Positions 56,105-64,000 of a DNA stretch of 64,000 nucleotides are shown in pieces (position 1 is the first letter of the stretch; every line of letters begins with the position of its first letter). The DNA comes from Richelia sinica FACHB-800 (GTDB lineage: Bacteria; Cyanobacteriota; Cyanobacteriia; Cyanobacteriales; Nostocaceae), in NCBI RefSeq assembly GCF_014698825.1, contig NZ_JACJTT010000014.1, positions 1 through 64,000 of the forward strand, written 5' to 3'. The notes under the pieces were generated by a model. That model worked only from the letters and a program-made list of their open reading frames with translations, was not told the origin of the DNA and did no database searches. Position numbers and translations under genes: made by a program.

Positions 56105-56955
56105 AATCTTGACTCCTCAATAAATAACAGATGATAGATAAAGAAAATAGATTTTTATCATTTGTTGTCTAGTTTCATCGATGGCTGATTTTCCTTGCTC
56201 AAAGCTTTGAAGTGACGACCAAATCTGTTTTTTGTATTTTTTTATACTTTTTAATACAGCTAAGTTCTTCAATATTTTCGTCAAATGCTCATACTTTCAT
56301 CATTAATCTTGTATTTGCCAATTTTCATTGATGGTAATTGATACTTCATTCACGGTACTTACACATAATAAATCACTTCTTGATCTGAACCACAAAAAGA
56401 TAAACAGAACAGAGTCCGTTACGTCAAGTCCCATTACAAACCCTTGACTTAATCAGAAATTAATGCTTTAAATTCTCAGGGGATATTTATATATCAAAGG
56501 TAATACCAAGGTTTTCTATTTACATCGTCTATTCAACCTCTTGGCAGATGCTATTTTTGCTAGCTCGAATCATGGTCAGAATATGGCTTCATTATCCTGT
56601 CCATGGTGATTAGTAAATGTCAAGAAGGGGTAAGCAAGAAGAAACTTTTTTCTCCAATCCTTCACAACTACTAGAGTAATCATCAAAGTTAGTAGTTAAT
56701 TATGGCAGAAGCATCAAGAAAAGCAAAAAATTGATAATGATAGGTTTTGGAAATTGAGTGGAGTAAATTTTTTAGTTTAGCCAGGCGCAGAAAAGACAAG
56801 CTACTCTGAACTTTGTTGAATGATAGGGGACGGAGATTGCTCAAGATAAGTTTCCCTTAATTTACTTTCAGACGGTTGTGTCTAGACAGAAATGATATTA
56901 GATGCCAGTGGAAAGATTTTGAGAAATTTGAGAACTAGAGAGGAGTAAAAACAAG
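56105..56955. other. intergenic region upstream of amiC1
   Basis: About 850 bases. It contains the amiC1 promoter region and a long AT-rich stretch. Nothing matches a gene until the mini-ORF at 56956. Confidence 0.4.
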
Positions 56956-57015
56956 ATGCCAGGAGGCACTCCAGATGATCAAGGAGCGCTCCTAGAACAA
57001 TGGAACTGGTATTAG
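56956..57015 (+). CDS. candidate 19-residue small protein
   Basis: MPGGTPDDQGALLEQWNWY with AGAGGAG 10 bases before the ATG and TAG at 57013. Such a clear ribosome binding site on a mini-ORF is unusual in this window. AGGAGCGCTCCT (56982-56993), a perfect 12-bp palindrome, is inside it. It ends 3 bases before the antiporter stop on the other strand. No family known; it may be a real short peptide or chance. Confidence 0.3.
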   Translation: MPGGTPDDQGALLEQWNWY

Positions 57016-57018
57016 AAC

Positions 57019-58479
57019 TTAACTTTCATGAGAATCTGAGAAAATCTCTGTATTTCTATCTTCATGGGAAGTAGCAATTAAAGAAGGTGATGATTCAATT
57101 TTTAATGCTGTATTAGTCGCACCATTGAGCGCAACTTCTGTGTTTGTTTCTGGAAATACAAATCGTAGTAAAGGCGGAGCTAAAAAAGTAGTCAAAATTA
57201 CCATCATGATGATTGCTGCTCCTAGTGGCTTGGAAAGCACACCACTGGCTGCACCGACACCAGCAAAAACTAACCCAACCTCACCTCTAGGAATCATACC
57301 GACACCAATTGCCAGACGGTTAATTTCTGGTTGTCCAAAGACTGTCAAACCTGTCACTACTTTACCAATAATGGCTACTGTGATCAGGAAAGTTGCCATA
57401 ATCAAACCTTCCCGACTACTGGGAATTGCTGGATTGAGGACTCCTAAATCAGTTTTTGCACCAACAGTAACGAAGAAAACTGGAACTAGCATATCAGCAA
57501 TGGGGATAACTTGCTTTTGCAGTTCCTTACGTCTGTCGGTTTCCTCTAATACTAAACCTGCGGCGAAGGCTCCCAGAATGGCTTCTAACTGAATAGCAGC
57601 AGCCAGGTAAGCCATGACAAAAGCGAAAATGAAAGCGGGAATGACTACTTCACCTCTAGTTTTGAGTTTATCAGCGATCGCTACAAAGGTTTTATTGAAA
57701 ACATTCCCCAGAATAATTGCACCTACCAAAAAACCAGTAGCACTGAGAATCAGGTAGAACACTTGGCTCACATCGACTTCACCGTTTTTAGCCAAGCTAG
57801 CTACCACTGCTAAGACGATTATTCCCAGCACATCGTCCATAACAGCTGCCCCCAGAATTATCTGCCCTTCTTTGGAATTCAACCGTCCCAGTTCTGAGAG
57901 CACTTTGGAGGTGATACCAATACTCGTAGCAGTTAAAGCCGCACCTGCAAAAATTGCTGGGACAGGACTAATACCGAATAACGTCATTAACCCGACAGTA
58001 CCAGCAGCAAAGGGAACTACCACGCCTACCACTGCTACTACTGTAGCCTGGATACCTACGGCTAACAGGTCTTTTAAATTCGATTCCAGACCAATCTCAA
58101 ATAGCAGAATAATCACACCCAATTCTGCTAAAACTGAAATTACCTCTGACTGAGCAGCAAATACCTGGGGTGCGGCTTCAGGAGTCAATCCTGCTGTAGT
58201 TTGCAGAAAGCTAATAATCAAGGAACTAGAACTATCTGCTCCACCATCTGGAAACACTAACAGGTGCAGAACAGAAACACCAATAATGACACCACCGACA
58301 AGTTCACCCAAAACGGGTGGAAGACCTACTTTATTGGATAATTCCCCTCCCACCTTGCTCGCAAAGTAGATGACCACTAAGCTCAAGAGCACAGATGCTA
58401 TGACCATGGAACTATCAGCTGTTTCTGTAGCACTGGCTAGTAGAGGATAAGAGAAGTTGATTGCATTTAAAAACTGCAT
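57019..58479 (-). CDS. cation/proton antiporter (CPA2 / KefB-NhaS type)
   Basis: 486 residues, about 12 spans, Na+/H+ exchanger fold. The signature Asp pair is in GAAVMDDVLGIIVLA; other marks are LPPVLGELVGGVIIGVSVLH and RGEVGLVFAGVGA. It exchanges Na+ or K+ for H+ in the inner or thylakoid membrane. The C-terminus is a short polar tail (no RCK or universal-stress domain), so regulation through bound nucleotides is unlikely. ATG at 58479. Confidence 0.92.
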   Translation of the reverse strand: MQFLNAINFSYPLLASATETADSSMVIASVLLSLVVIYFASKVGGELSNKVGLPPVLGELVGGVIIGVSVLHLLVFPDGGADSSSSLIISFLQTTAGLTPEAAPQVFAAQSEVISVLAELGVIILLFEIGLESNLKDLLAVGIQATVVAVVGVVVPFAAGTVGLMTLFGISPVPAIFAGAALTATSIGITSKVLSELGRLNSKEGQIILGAAVMDDVLGIIVLAVVASLAKNGEVDVSQVFYLILSATGFLVGAIILGNVFNKTFVAIADKLKTRGEVVIPAFIFAFVMAYLAAAIQLEAILGAFAAGLVLEETDRRKELQKQVIPIADMLVPVFFVTVGAKTDLGVLNPAIPSSREGLIMATFLITVAIIGKVVTGLTVFGQPEINRLAIGVGMIPRGEVGLVFAGVGAASGVLSKPLGAAIIMMVILTTFLAPPLLRFVFPETNTEVALNGATNTALKIESSPSLIATSHEDRNTEIFSDSHES

Positions 58480-58796
58480 TGGTTACGCAAAAATCCTTCT
58501 CTCTATTTGTAACCTTTTGTGGACATAGATGAATCAAGAGGAGGGAGACCAGGAAGATGGCTGTGCTATCAGAAGTTTGTCAGCATAACCAGTTCTCTTT
58601 TCCACAGTCAATATGTGATCAACTAATCTCTGTAGAGATTCATTTTTTCAGTTTCCAAAAATGTAACCACTCTTGATTGCCAGATTATCAGTGCCAAAGT
58701 AGAAATATCAATTTTTAAATCTTGTATGGATTAAATCAATTTCCATGCAAACATCCATAAATTAAGATTGTTCACTTGGTGAGGAGTGCAAATTTT
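58480..58796. other. intergenic region between antiporter and SIMPL gene
   Basis: 317 AT-rich bases between divergent genes, with GAGGAG of the SIMPL gene at the right end. No ORF or strong dyad. Confidence 0.4.
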
Positions 58797-59543
58797 ATGT
58801 CTCAACCTAGTTTATTTGGTATGTCTTTATCTACTGGTAAATGGTGGAAAACGGGAATTTTAGTGTTGCTGGTTTGTGGAACTTTTGCTTTACCGACATC
58901 AGCTCAAGAAAAAGAAAAATTGTGGCGAACTTTGACTGTCAGTGGTCGTGCAACAGAAACGATTCCCACTACTTTGTCACAAGTGAGTTTAGGGGTGGAA
59001 ATTCAAGGGAAAACTGCTAAGGAAGTGCAGCAAGAAGCGGCCCGTCGCTCATCAGCTGTGGTAGCGCTATTGAAAAGCCGAAATGTCCAAAAATTGGAAA
59101 CTACTGGAGTACGTCTCAATCCTGTTTATAGCTACACCAATAATGTACAACGCATCACTGGTTATGCTGCAGGGAATACGGTTAGTTTTCGGGTAGCAAC
59201 TGAGCAAGCGGGGGTGATATTAGATGAAGCTGTTAAAGTTGGGGCTACGCAAATCAATGGTGTCAGCTTTGTAGCTAGTGATGATGCGATCGCTAGTGCC
59301 CAGAAACAAGCTCTCAAAAAAGCTACTCAGGATGCACAACAACAAGCTGAAGCTGTTTTCAGTACCTTGGGATTACAAGCAAAAGAGGTGGTGAGCATTC
59401 AAGTTAATGGTGCTAGTGCCCCACCACCACCCATGCTTTACCGTGCTGAAGCTGCGAAAGCCACAATGGATGCTGCATCTACCCCGATATTGGGTGGTGA
59501 ACAGGAAGTACAAGCTTCTGTCACCCTACAGATTAGTTATTAA
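58797..59543 (+). CDS. SIMPL domain-containing protein (DUF541)
   Basis: 248 residues. Sec signal with TGILVLLVCGTFALPTSAQ (cleavage after the Ala). The rest is the SIMPL fold: TLTVSGRATETIPTTLSQVS, VRLNPVYSYTNNVQRITGYA and an end with QEVQASVTLQISY. It is periplasmic or outer-membrane associated; the function is uncertain (stress or IRAK-like signalling naming is historical). ATG at 58797 with GAGGAG 11 bases upstream; the TTG at 58776 would precede this site. Confidence 0.88.
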   Translation: MSQPSLFGMSLSTGKWWKTGILVLLVCGTFALPTSAQEKEKLWRTLTVSGRATETIPTTLSQVSLGVEIQGKTAKEVQQEAARRSSAVVALLKSRNVQKLETTGVRLNPVYSYTNNVQRITGYAAGNTVSFRVATEQAGVILDEAVKVGATQINGVSFVASDDAIASAQKQALKKATQDAQQQAEAVFSTLGLQAKEVVSIQVNGASAPPPPMLYRAEAAKATMDAASTPILGGEQEVQASVTLQISY

Positions 59544-59564
59544 GAATTGCTCTATAGGCACCAG

Positions 59565-59645
59565 GAAGGTAAGGGGGACACGGGGGACAAGGGAGACAAG
59601 GAGGAATATCTTCTTTTTCCTCCCCCTCTCCTCCTCTCTTTCTGT
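59565..59645. repeat. purine-rich/pyrimidine-rich repeat with hairpin
   Basis: A run of GGGGGACA-like units is followed by a pyrimidine run. Arms GGAGGAA (59600-59606) and TTCCTCC (59617-59623) fold back. It lies between the convergent SIMPL and ssb genes and may stop both transcripts. GGGGACACGG strings are a known type of Nostoc repeat. Confidence 0.6.
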
Positions 59646-59660
59646 CACCTGTCACCTGTT

Positions 59661-60023
59661 CTAAAAATTATCTGGAGACATATCTCCCATATCGCCTTCT
59701 TCGTCACGTTTGGAACCCAACAACTCTAATTGTTCTACTTGAATAACTGGAGAAGAGCGAAGTGCGCCAGTTTGTCTATCGTTCCAAGTGTTAAACTTAA
59801 GAGAACCTTTCACGGCTATTTGTTTGCCTTTACGGACATAATTACCAGCAACTTCTGCGGTTTTTCCCCACAATTCTAGATTAAACCAGTCTGGTTTATC
59901 ACTATTGCGCGATCGCCTATTTACGGCCAAGGTTAATTTACACACCACACTGCCAGAGTCATAATACTTCATTTCCGGATCAGTTCCCACACGACCAATT
60001 AGGGTGACGACATTAATACTCAT
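59661..60023 (-). CDS. ssb: single-stranded DNA-binding protein
   Basis: 120 residues: one OB fold from MSINVVTLIGRVGTDPEMKY to GSLKFNTWNDRQ, then a short tail ending DMGDMSPDNF, the acidic aromatic tip that recruits partners. The tail is short compared with E. coli SSB (about 178 residues), as in Anabaena relatives. GAGGA is 8 bases before the ATG. Divergent from mreB. Confidence 0.93.
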   Translation of the reverse strand: MSINVVTLIGRVGTDPEMKYYDSGSVVCKLTLAVNRRSRNSDKPDWFNLELWGKTAEVAGNYVRKGKQIAVKGSLKFNTWNDRQTGALRSSPVIQVEQLELLGSKRDEEGDMGDMSPDNF

Positions 60024-60358
60024 AGGTCTTTCCTCTCAATACACTTGTACTGATTTATGCTGCATCCTATAATAACTAATTGTGAAAGTGTTTAAAAGAT
60101 GCTAAATATTAACCATATAAATAAATCAATTAAATGAGCTAAACCATACTTGTTATCATTCTCAGAAGATCCAGTCCTACTGAGTTACCTTGACTCAATG
60201 ACAACTCAATACTCTCTAGTTTCTATTAAGATTGACAAAAACTATAGAAAAAAATAGTCTGGTTTACTGGAGTTAGGCGGCAAAACATAATAGAATCCAG
60301 CACAATTCACTCTTACTGTTTTATTCACAAGTAGCGCAAATAGGGGGCGTAGCAACGC
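60024..60358. other. intergenic region, ssb/mreB promoters
   Basis: 335 AT-rich bases between divergent ssb and mreB. A GGGGG stretch 11 bases before the mreB GTG is its probable ribosome binding site. No ORF or structure of note. Confidence 0.5.
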
Positions 60359-61402
60359 GTGGGTCTTTTTAGGAACTTTCGCTCATCATGGGATATGGGT
60401 ATTGACCTTGGTACAGCCAATACCCTTGTATATGTATCTGGCAAGGGCATTGTACTTCAAGAACCATCAGTAGTTGCCATTGATCAAAATGAAAAAGTGG
60501 CGCTAGCGGTGGGAGAAGAAGCAAAAAAAATGCTCGGACGGACACCAGGCAATGTAGTTGCTTTGCGACCTTTGCGTGATGGTGTGATTGCGGATTTTGA
60601 TACTGCTGAGTTGATGCTTAAAAGCTTTATTCAACGGGTCAACGAAGGCAGATCCCTAATTCTACCAAGAATCGTCATTGGTATTCCTAGCGGTGTCACA
60701 GGAGTGGAAAGACGAGCCGTAATGGACGCAGCTTCTCAAGCTGGTGCGAGGGAAGTCTACCTGATTGATGAACCTGTAGCAGCAGCAATTGGGGCTGGAC
60801 TGCCTGTAGCTGAACCAACTGGTAACATGATCATTGATATCGGTGGTGGCACAACTGAAGTTGCTGTGTTAAGTCTTCAAGGTACTGTGATTAGTGAATC
60901 AGTACGTATTGCTGGAGATGAATTAACTGAATCAATCATTCAGTATATGAAGAAAGTTCATAATCTGGTCATAGGAGAACGTACTGCTGAAGACATCAAA
61001 ATTCGCATTGGTTCTGCCTATCCTGTCCGTGACGATGAAGACGCAATGATGGAAGTCCGCGGCTTACACTTGCTATCTGGACTACCCAGAACAGTCACTA
61101 TCAAAGGACCAGAAATACGTGAAAGCATGATAGAACCTTTGTCAGTGATTATTGAGGCAGTAAAACGGACTTTGGAAAGAACACCACCAGAACTAGCTGC
61201 CGATATAATAGATAGAGGCATCATGTTAGCTGGTGGAGGAGCTTTACTTAAAGGTATAGATACTCTCATTAGCCATGAAACAGGCATTGTCACACACATT
61301 GCAGCTGACCCTTTAAGCTGTGTAGTCCTGGGAACAGGCAGAGTCTTAGAAAACTTTAAGCAATTAGAACGGGTATTTAGTGGTCGTTCTCGCAATATGT
61401 AA
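60359..61402 (+). CDS. mreB: rod shape-determining protein MreB
   Basis: 347 residues, actin-like fold: MGIDLGTANTLVYVSGKG, VIGIPSGVTGVERRAVMDAA (phosphate 1/connect), IIDIGGGTTEVAVLSLQGTV, and GGGALLKGIDTLIS. It polymerises under the membrane and guides wall synthesis. The start is GTG at 60359, in frame with GLFRNFRSSWDMGIDLG. Followed by mreC and mreD: one operon. Confidence 0.97.
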   Translation: MGLFRNFRSSWDMGIDLGTANTLVYVSGKGIVLQEPSVVAIDQNEKVALAVGEEAKKMLGRTPGNVVALRPLRDGVIADFDTAELMLKSFIQRVNEGRSLILPRIVIGIPSGVTGVERRAVMDAASQAGAREVYLIDEPVAAAIGAGLPVAEPTGNMIIDIGGGTTEVAVLSLQGTVISESVRIAGDELTESIIQYMKKVHNLVIGERTAEDIKIRIGSAYPVRDDEDAMMEVRGLHLLSGLPRTVTIKGPEIRESMIEPLSVIIEAVKRTLERTPPELAADIIDRGIMLAGGGALLKGIDTLISHETGIVTHIAADPLSCVVLGTGRVLENFKQLERVFSGRSRNM

Positions 61403-61492
61403 GGAACAGTTTCAGGACGATATTGGGTTCTGTACTGCTAAACTATAGAATCCATTATCTTCAATATTGTGTATCTGTATTTATAGGAATAA

Positions 61493-62353
61493 ATGTTTAC
61501 CGGAAGACATTGGTGGGAGCATAAGGCATTACATTTAGGTTTATTCGTTCTAGTAGTGGCTGGCGCTTGGACATTAAGACAAACTCAAGGTACGTTCTTG
61601 CTGGAGTTGTATCAAGGCATAACTCGCCCCTTGCAGACATTACAGCCAAGTCCGAGCGTTGAAGAACAAAGGCGAGATGCACGGTTATTGGAGTTACAAA
61701 CACGAATTGCTGACCTGGAAAGCGAAAATGAAAAGCTACAAAGCTTGTTAGCATATGTGGAAAAGAAACCAATGTCAGCTAAACCCATTATTGCCAGGGT
61801 TATGGGTAGAAGTGCTGATCACTGGTGGCAGCAAGTAACCCTGAATCGAGGTACTAATGCGGGTATTCAACAGGGATTTATTGTCAAAGCCGATGGTGGC
61901 TTAGTGGGTTTAGTAGAAGCAGTTACCCCCAATACTAGCCGTGTGCTACTGGTGAGTGATTTAAAAAGCCAAGTCGGTGTGACTATTAGCCGCACTTCTG
62001 CCAAGGGTGTATTGAGAGGAGATGCGTCAGCACAAGGGGTACTGGAGTTTTACGAAAAAGTCCCCAATGTGAAAGTAGGTGATTTAGTTTCTACATCTAC
62101 CTACAGTCAAAAGTATCCCTCTAGTGTGCCTGTGGGCAGGATCATATCTTTAGATTTAAAGAAATTGCCAGCATCTGTGGCTAAAGTGGAGTTATTTCCA
62201 CCCATTCGCTCTTTAGACTGGGTAACTGTCTATCCCAAACCAGATAAACCAGACCAGGAACAAGTTAATGGGGTAAGTCAACAGCCAGAAACGTCTAACT
62301 CACTTCTGCAAGATTCTGTAAAAAATGAAAATTCTGGGACTGACAGGCAATAA
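61493..62353 (+). CDS. mreC: rod shape-determining protein MreC
   Basis: 286 residues. N-terminal span LHLGLFVLVVAGAWTLRQ, a coiled coil ARLLELQTRIADLESENEKL, then a beta-rich periplasmic core with VLLVSDLKSQVGVTISRTSA. It links MreB to the wall synthases. AGGA is 5 bases before the ATG. Asn/Gln-rich, acidic end. Overlaps mreD by 29 bases. Confidence 0.95.
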   Translation: MFTGRHWWEHKALHLGLFVLVVAGAWTLRQTQGTFLLELYQGITRPLQTLQPSPSVEEQRRDARLLELQTRIADLESENEKLQSLLAYVEKKPMSAKPIIARVMGRSADHWWQQVTLNRGTNAGIQQGFIVKADGGLVGLVEAVTPNTSRVLLVSDLKSQVGVTISRTSAKGVLRGDASAQGVLEFYEKVPNVKVGDLVSTSTYSQKYPSSVPVGRIISLDLKKLPASVAKVELFPPIRSLDWVTVYPKPDKPDQEQVNGVSQQPETSNSLLQDSVKNENSGTDRQ

Positions 62354-62939
62354 AAGACGAAAAACATCGTCAGCGCGTAACTCCAAATCATTTTTACCAC
62401 CTCTAGCACTTTGGCGGCCATGGATGCGGCAACTAATGGACTGGATGGTGATAGGTGGTTCTGCTTTGTTATGTTTATTGATGCTACCTACCCGCTTACC
62501 AGGAATGGAATTATTGGGTATTGGCCCCAACTGGTTGTTGATTTGGGTAGTGGTTTGGAGTGTCAAACGCTCGGTTGTGGCTGGTCTATTGTCTGGTGTA
62601 GTTTTGGGGATGCTGCAAGATGCCATGACAGCACCTGATCCTTCCCATGCAGTGGGTTTAGGGGTGGTAGGTGTGCTGACGGCTTTAATGCAAAAGCAGC
62701 GTTTTATTCAAGAGGATTTTATTTCTATTGCCTTGATTGTATTTGTGATGGCAGTGGTAGCAGATACGATTTTTGCAGTGCAGTTGTCTTTAATGGGCGA
62801 TCGCACTTTGGAAACAATCTGGACTTATTATCAACGTGCAGCCTTAGCTTCAGCTATTCTCAGCAGTTTGTGGGCCCCTGTAATTTACTATCCCCTCAAT
62901 CGCTGGTGGCAAAAGCTGAAATTAATTCATAATTCTTAA
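62325..62939 (+). CDS. mreD: rod shape-determining protein MreD
   Basis: 204 residues, about five spans (WMVIGGSALLCLLMLPTRLP, LLIWVVVWSVKRSVVAGLLS and others). Completes the MreBCD elongasome in the inner membrane. A basic first 30 residues precede the first span. It starts inside mreC, so translation is coupled. Confidence 0.9.
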   Translation: MKILGLTGNKRRKTSSARNSKSFLPPLALWRPWMRQLMDWMVIGGSALLCLLMLPTRLPGMELLGIGPNWLLIWVVVWSVKRSVVAGLLSGVVLGMLQDAMTAPDPSHAVGLGVVGVLTALMQKQRFIQEDFISIALIVFVMAVVADTIFAVQLSLMGDRTLETIWTYYQRAALASAILSSLWAPVIYYPLNRWWQKLKLIHNS

Positions 62940-63047
62940 TATGTATTGGTGAAAGTCAACATCCAAAATTATCCATAAACACCATGCTATTAACTGTTTT
63001 TTTCCATCCTCAATCTCAAATCTAAAATTCCCACAGGACAATTTCTA

Positions 63048-64000
63048 GTGAGCGCAGATAACCCAACTCAGGCAATGGTAGGTAGTGATTTTGACTCCCG
63101 CATGATGCAAAGGTGCTTAGAATTAGCCCGTCGTGCTTTGGGACGCACTTCTCCTAACCCCTTAGTGGGGTCTGTAGTTGTCAAAGATGGCGAAATTGTC
63201 GGTGAAGGATTTCATCCCCGTGCCGGTGAACCCCATGCAGAGGTTTTTGCCTTGCGAGCCGCAGGAGAGAGGGCTAAAGGTGCGACAATTTATGTCAGTT
63301 TGGAACCTTGTAACCACTATGGTCGCACACCACCTTGTTCGGAAGGGTTAATAGCTGCGGGAGTATCTAAGGTAGTTGTGGGCATGGTTGACCCTAATCC
63401 TTTAGTAGCTGGGGGTGGTATTGCCCGGTTACGGGATGCGGGAATAGAGGTGGTGGTAGGTGTAGAGGAAGCAGCTTGTCAAAAGCTGAATGAAGGTTTT
63501 ATTCATCGCATTGTCCACAAGCGACCTTTGGGAATTCTCAAATATGCCATGACTTTAGATGGCAAAATTGCTGCTAGTTCTGGTCATAGTGCTTGGGTGA
63601 CCAATCAAGATGCTCGCAGTGAAGTTCATCAACTCCGGGCCGCTTGTGACGCGGTAATAGTGGGTGGAAATACGCTGAGACTAGATAACCCACACCTGAC
63701 TAGTCATAAAGAAGGGATGCACAATCCTTTGCGGGTGGTGATGAGTCGGCAATTAAATTTGCCGCAAAATGCTTATTTATGGGACACAAAGGAAGCACCA
63801 ACCTTGGTGTTAACTGAGGTGGGGTCTGCACCAGATTTTCAAAAGTTTTTAGGTGCCAAGGGTGTGGAGGTGGTAGAGTTGCCATCTTTGACACCAAATC
63901 AGGCGATCGCACATTTATATGACCGTGGTTTTTGTAGCGTTCTATGGGAATGTGGCGGTACTTTAGCAGCTAGTGCGATCGCTCAAGGAGCAGTACAAAA
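63048..64000 (+). CDS. ribD: riboflavin biosynthesis deaminase/reductase (partial at window end)
   Basis: The frame runs from GTG at 63048 to the window edge (317 codons). The N-terminal cytidine-deaminase-like domain has EPHAEVFALRAAG (Zn His/Glu) and LEPCNHYGRTPPCSEGL (Zn Cys pair). The reductase domain follows from about residue 150 (LKYAMTLDGKIAASSGHSAW). It converts the second and third intermediates of riboflavin synthesis. An ATG at 63075 is the alternative start. AGGA lies upstream of the GTG. The C-terminus is outside the window. Confidence 0.95.
   Translation, partial: MSADNPTQAMVGSDFDSRMMQRCLELARRALGRTSPNPLVGSVVVKDGEIVGEGFHPRAGEPHAEVFALRAAGERAKGATIYVSLEPCNHYGRTPPCSEGLIAAGVSKVVVGMVDPNPLVAGGGIARLRDAGIEVVVGVEEAACQKLNEGFIHRIVHKRPLGILKYAMTLDGKIAASSGHSAWVTNQDARSEVHQLRAACDAVIVGGNTLRLDNPHLTSHKEGMHNPLRVVMSRQLNLPQNAYLWDTKEAPTLVLTEVGSAPDFQKFLGAKGVEVVELPSLTPNQAIAHLYDRGFCSVLWECGGTLAASAIAQGAVQ

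Noticed and set aside
59565-59645. Repeated GGGGGACA units suggested a CRISPR-like or tandem array
   Set aside because: Units are short and unequal with no spacers; it is a simple purine/pyrimidine repeat. No CRISPR array or cas gene was seen in the window.

Overview
The window is chromosomal DNA of a filamentous, heterocyst-forming cyanobacterium of the Nostoc/Anabaena type. The evidence is photosystem I genes (psaF, psaJ, psaL), ndhD, a Tic22 homologue, the heterocyst pair hetZ-patU, an uptake-hydrogenase gene with a heterocyst-type excision site, and the many copies of the octamer GCGATCGC (HIP1) spread through genes and gaps. The gene order from prmC to ribD resembles, from memory, the alr0115-all0084 region of Anabaena PCC 7120; I could not check this by alignment.

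Region 1 (1-13,196) is accessory and appears to lie inside a hupL interruption element. It carries a nuclease remnant, an alpha/beta hydrolase, a Schlafen-AlbA_2 protein, a LysR-controlled operon (membrane protein, ABM monooxygenase, SLH/OprB porin, MFS transporter), a DUF1993 protein, several small genes, a PIN toxin with its antitoxin, an HNH protein and a tyrosine recombinase of the XisA/XisC type. A dispersed repeat family recurs here.

Region 2 (13,197-18,910) begins at the 16-bp recombination site, exactly where the hupL reading frame resumes. The C-terminal two thirds of the hydrogenase large subunit follow. Then come small unknown genes, a SET-domain protein, the hydrogenase maturation endopeptidase hupW, and a convergent operon of ankyrin protein, SagB-like dehydrogenase and a 119-residue unknown. 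The 5' part of hupL is not in the window, so the element should extend past its left edge. Excision in heterocysts would delete all of region 1 and rebuild hupL; HupW would then trim the HupL C-terminus.

Region 3 (19,140-33,409) holds a CBS-CP12 protein, a cysteine-desulfurase-like enzyme, ndhD, three exported proteins of unknown role, a hydrolase, a Ser/Thr kinase, uvrA, and a PIN-like gene broken by one amber codon.

Region 4 (33,556-64,000) is core genome: prmC, tic22, tRNA-Pro(UGG), a GNAT acetyltransferase, an ACT protein, a hydrolase, tsaD, psaF-psaJ, psaL, gmk, remA, a membrane transglutaminase, hetZ-patU, the solanesyl-diphosphate synthase, murI, two tandem AmiC amidases, a cation/proton antiporter, a SIMPL protein, ssb, mreBCD and the start of ribD. 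Cell-wall functions (murI, amiC1-amiC2, mreBCD) are concentrated at 51-63 kb. Family names rest on reading the translated sequences; no searches were run.
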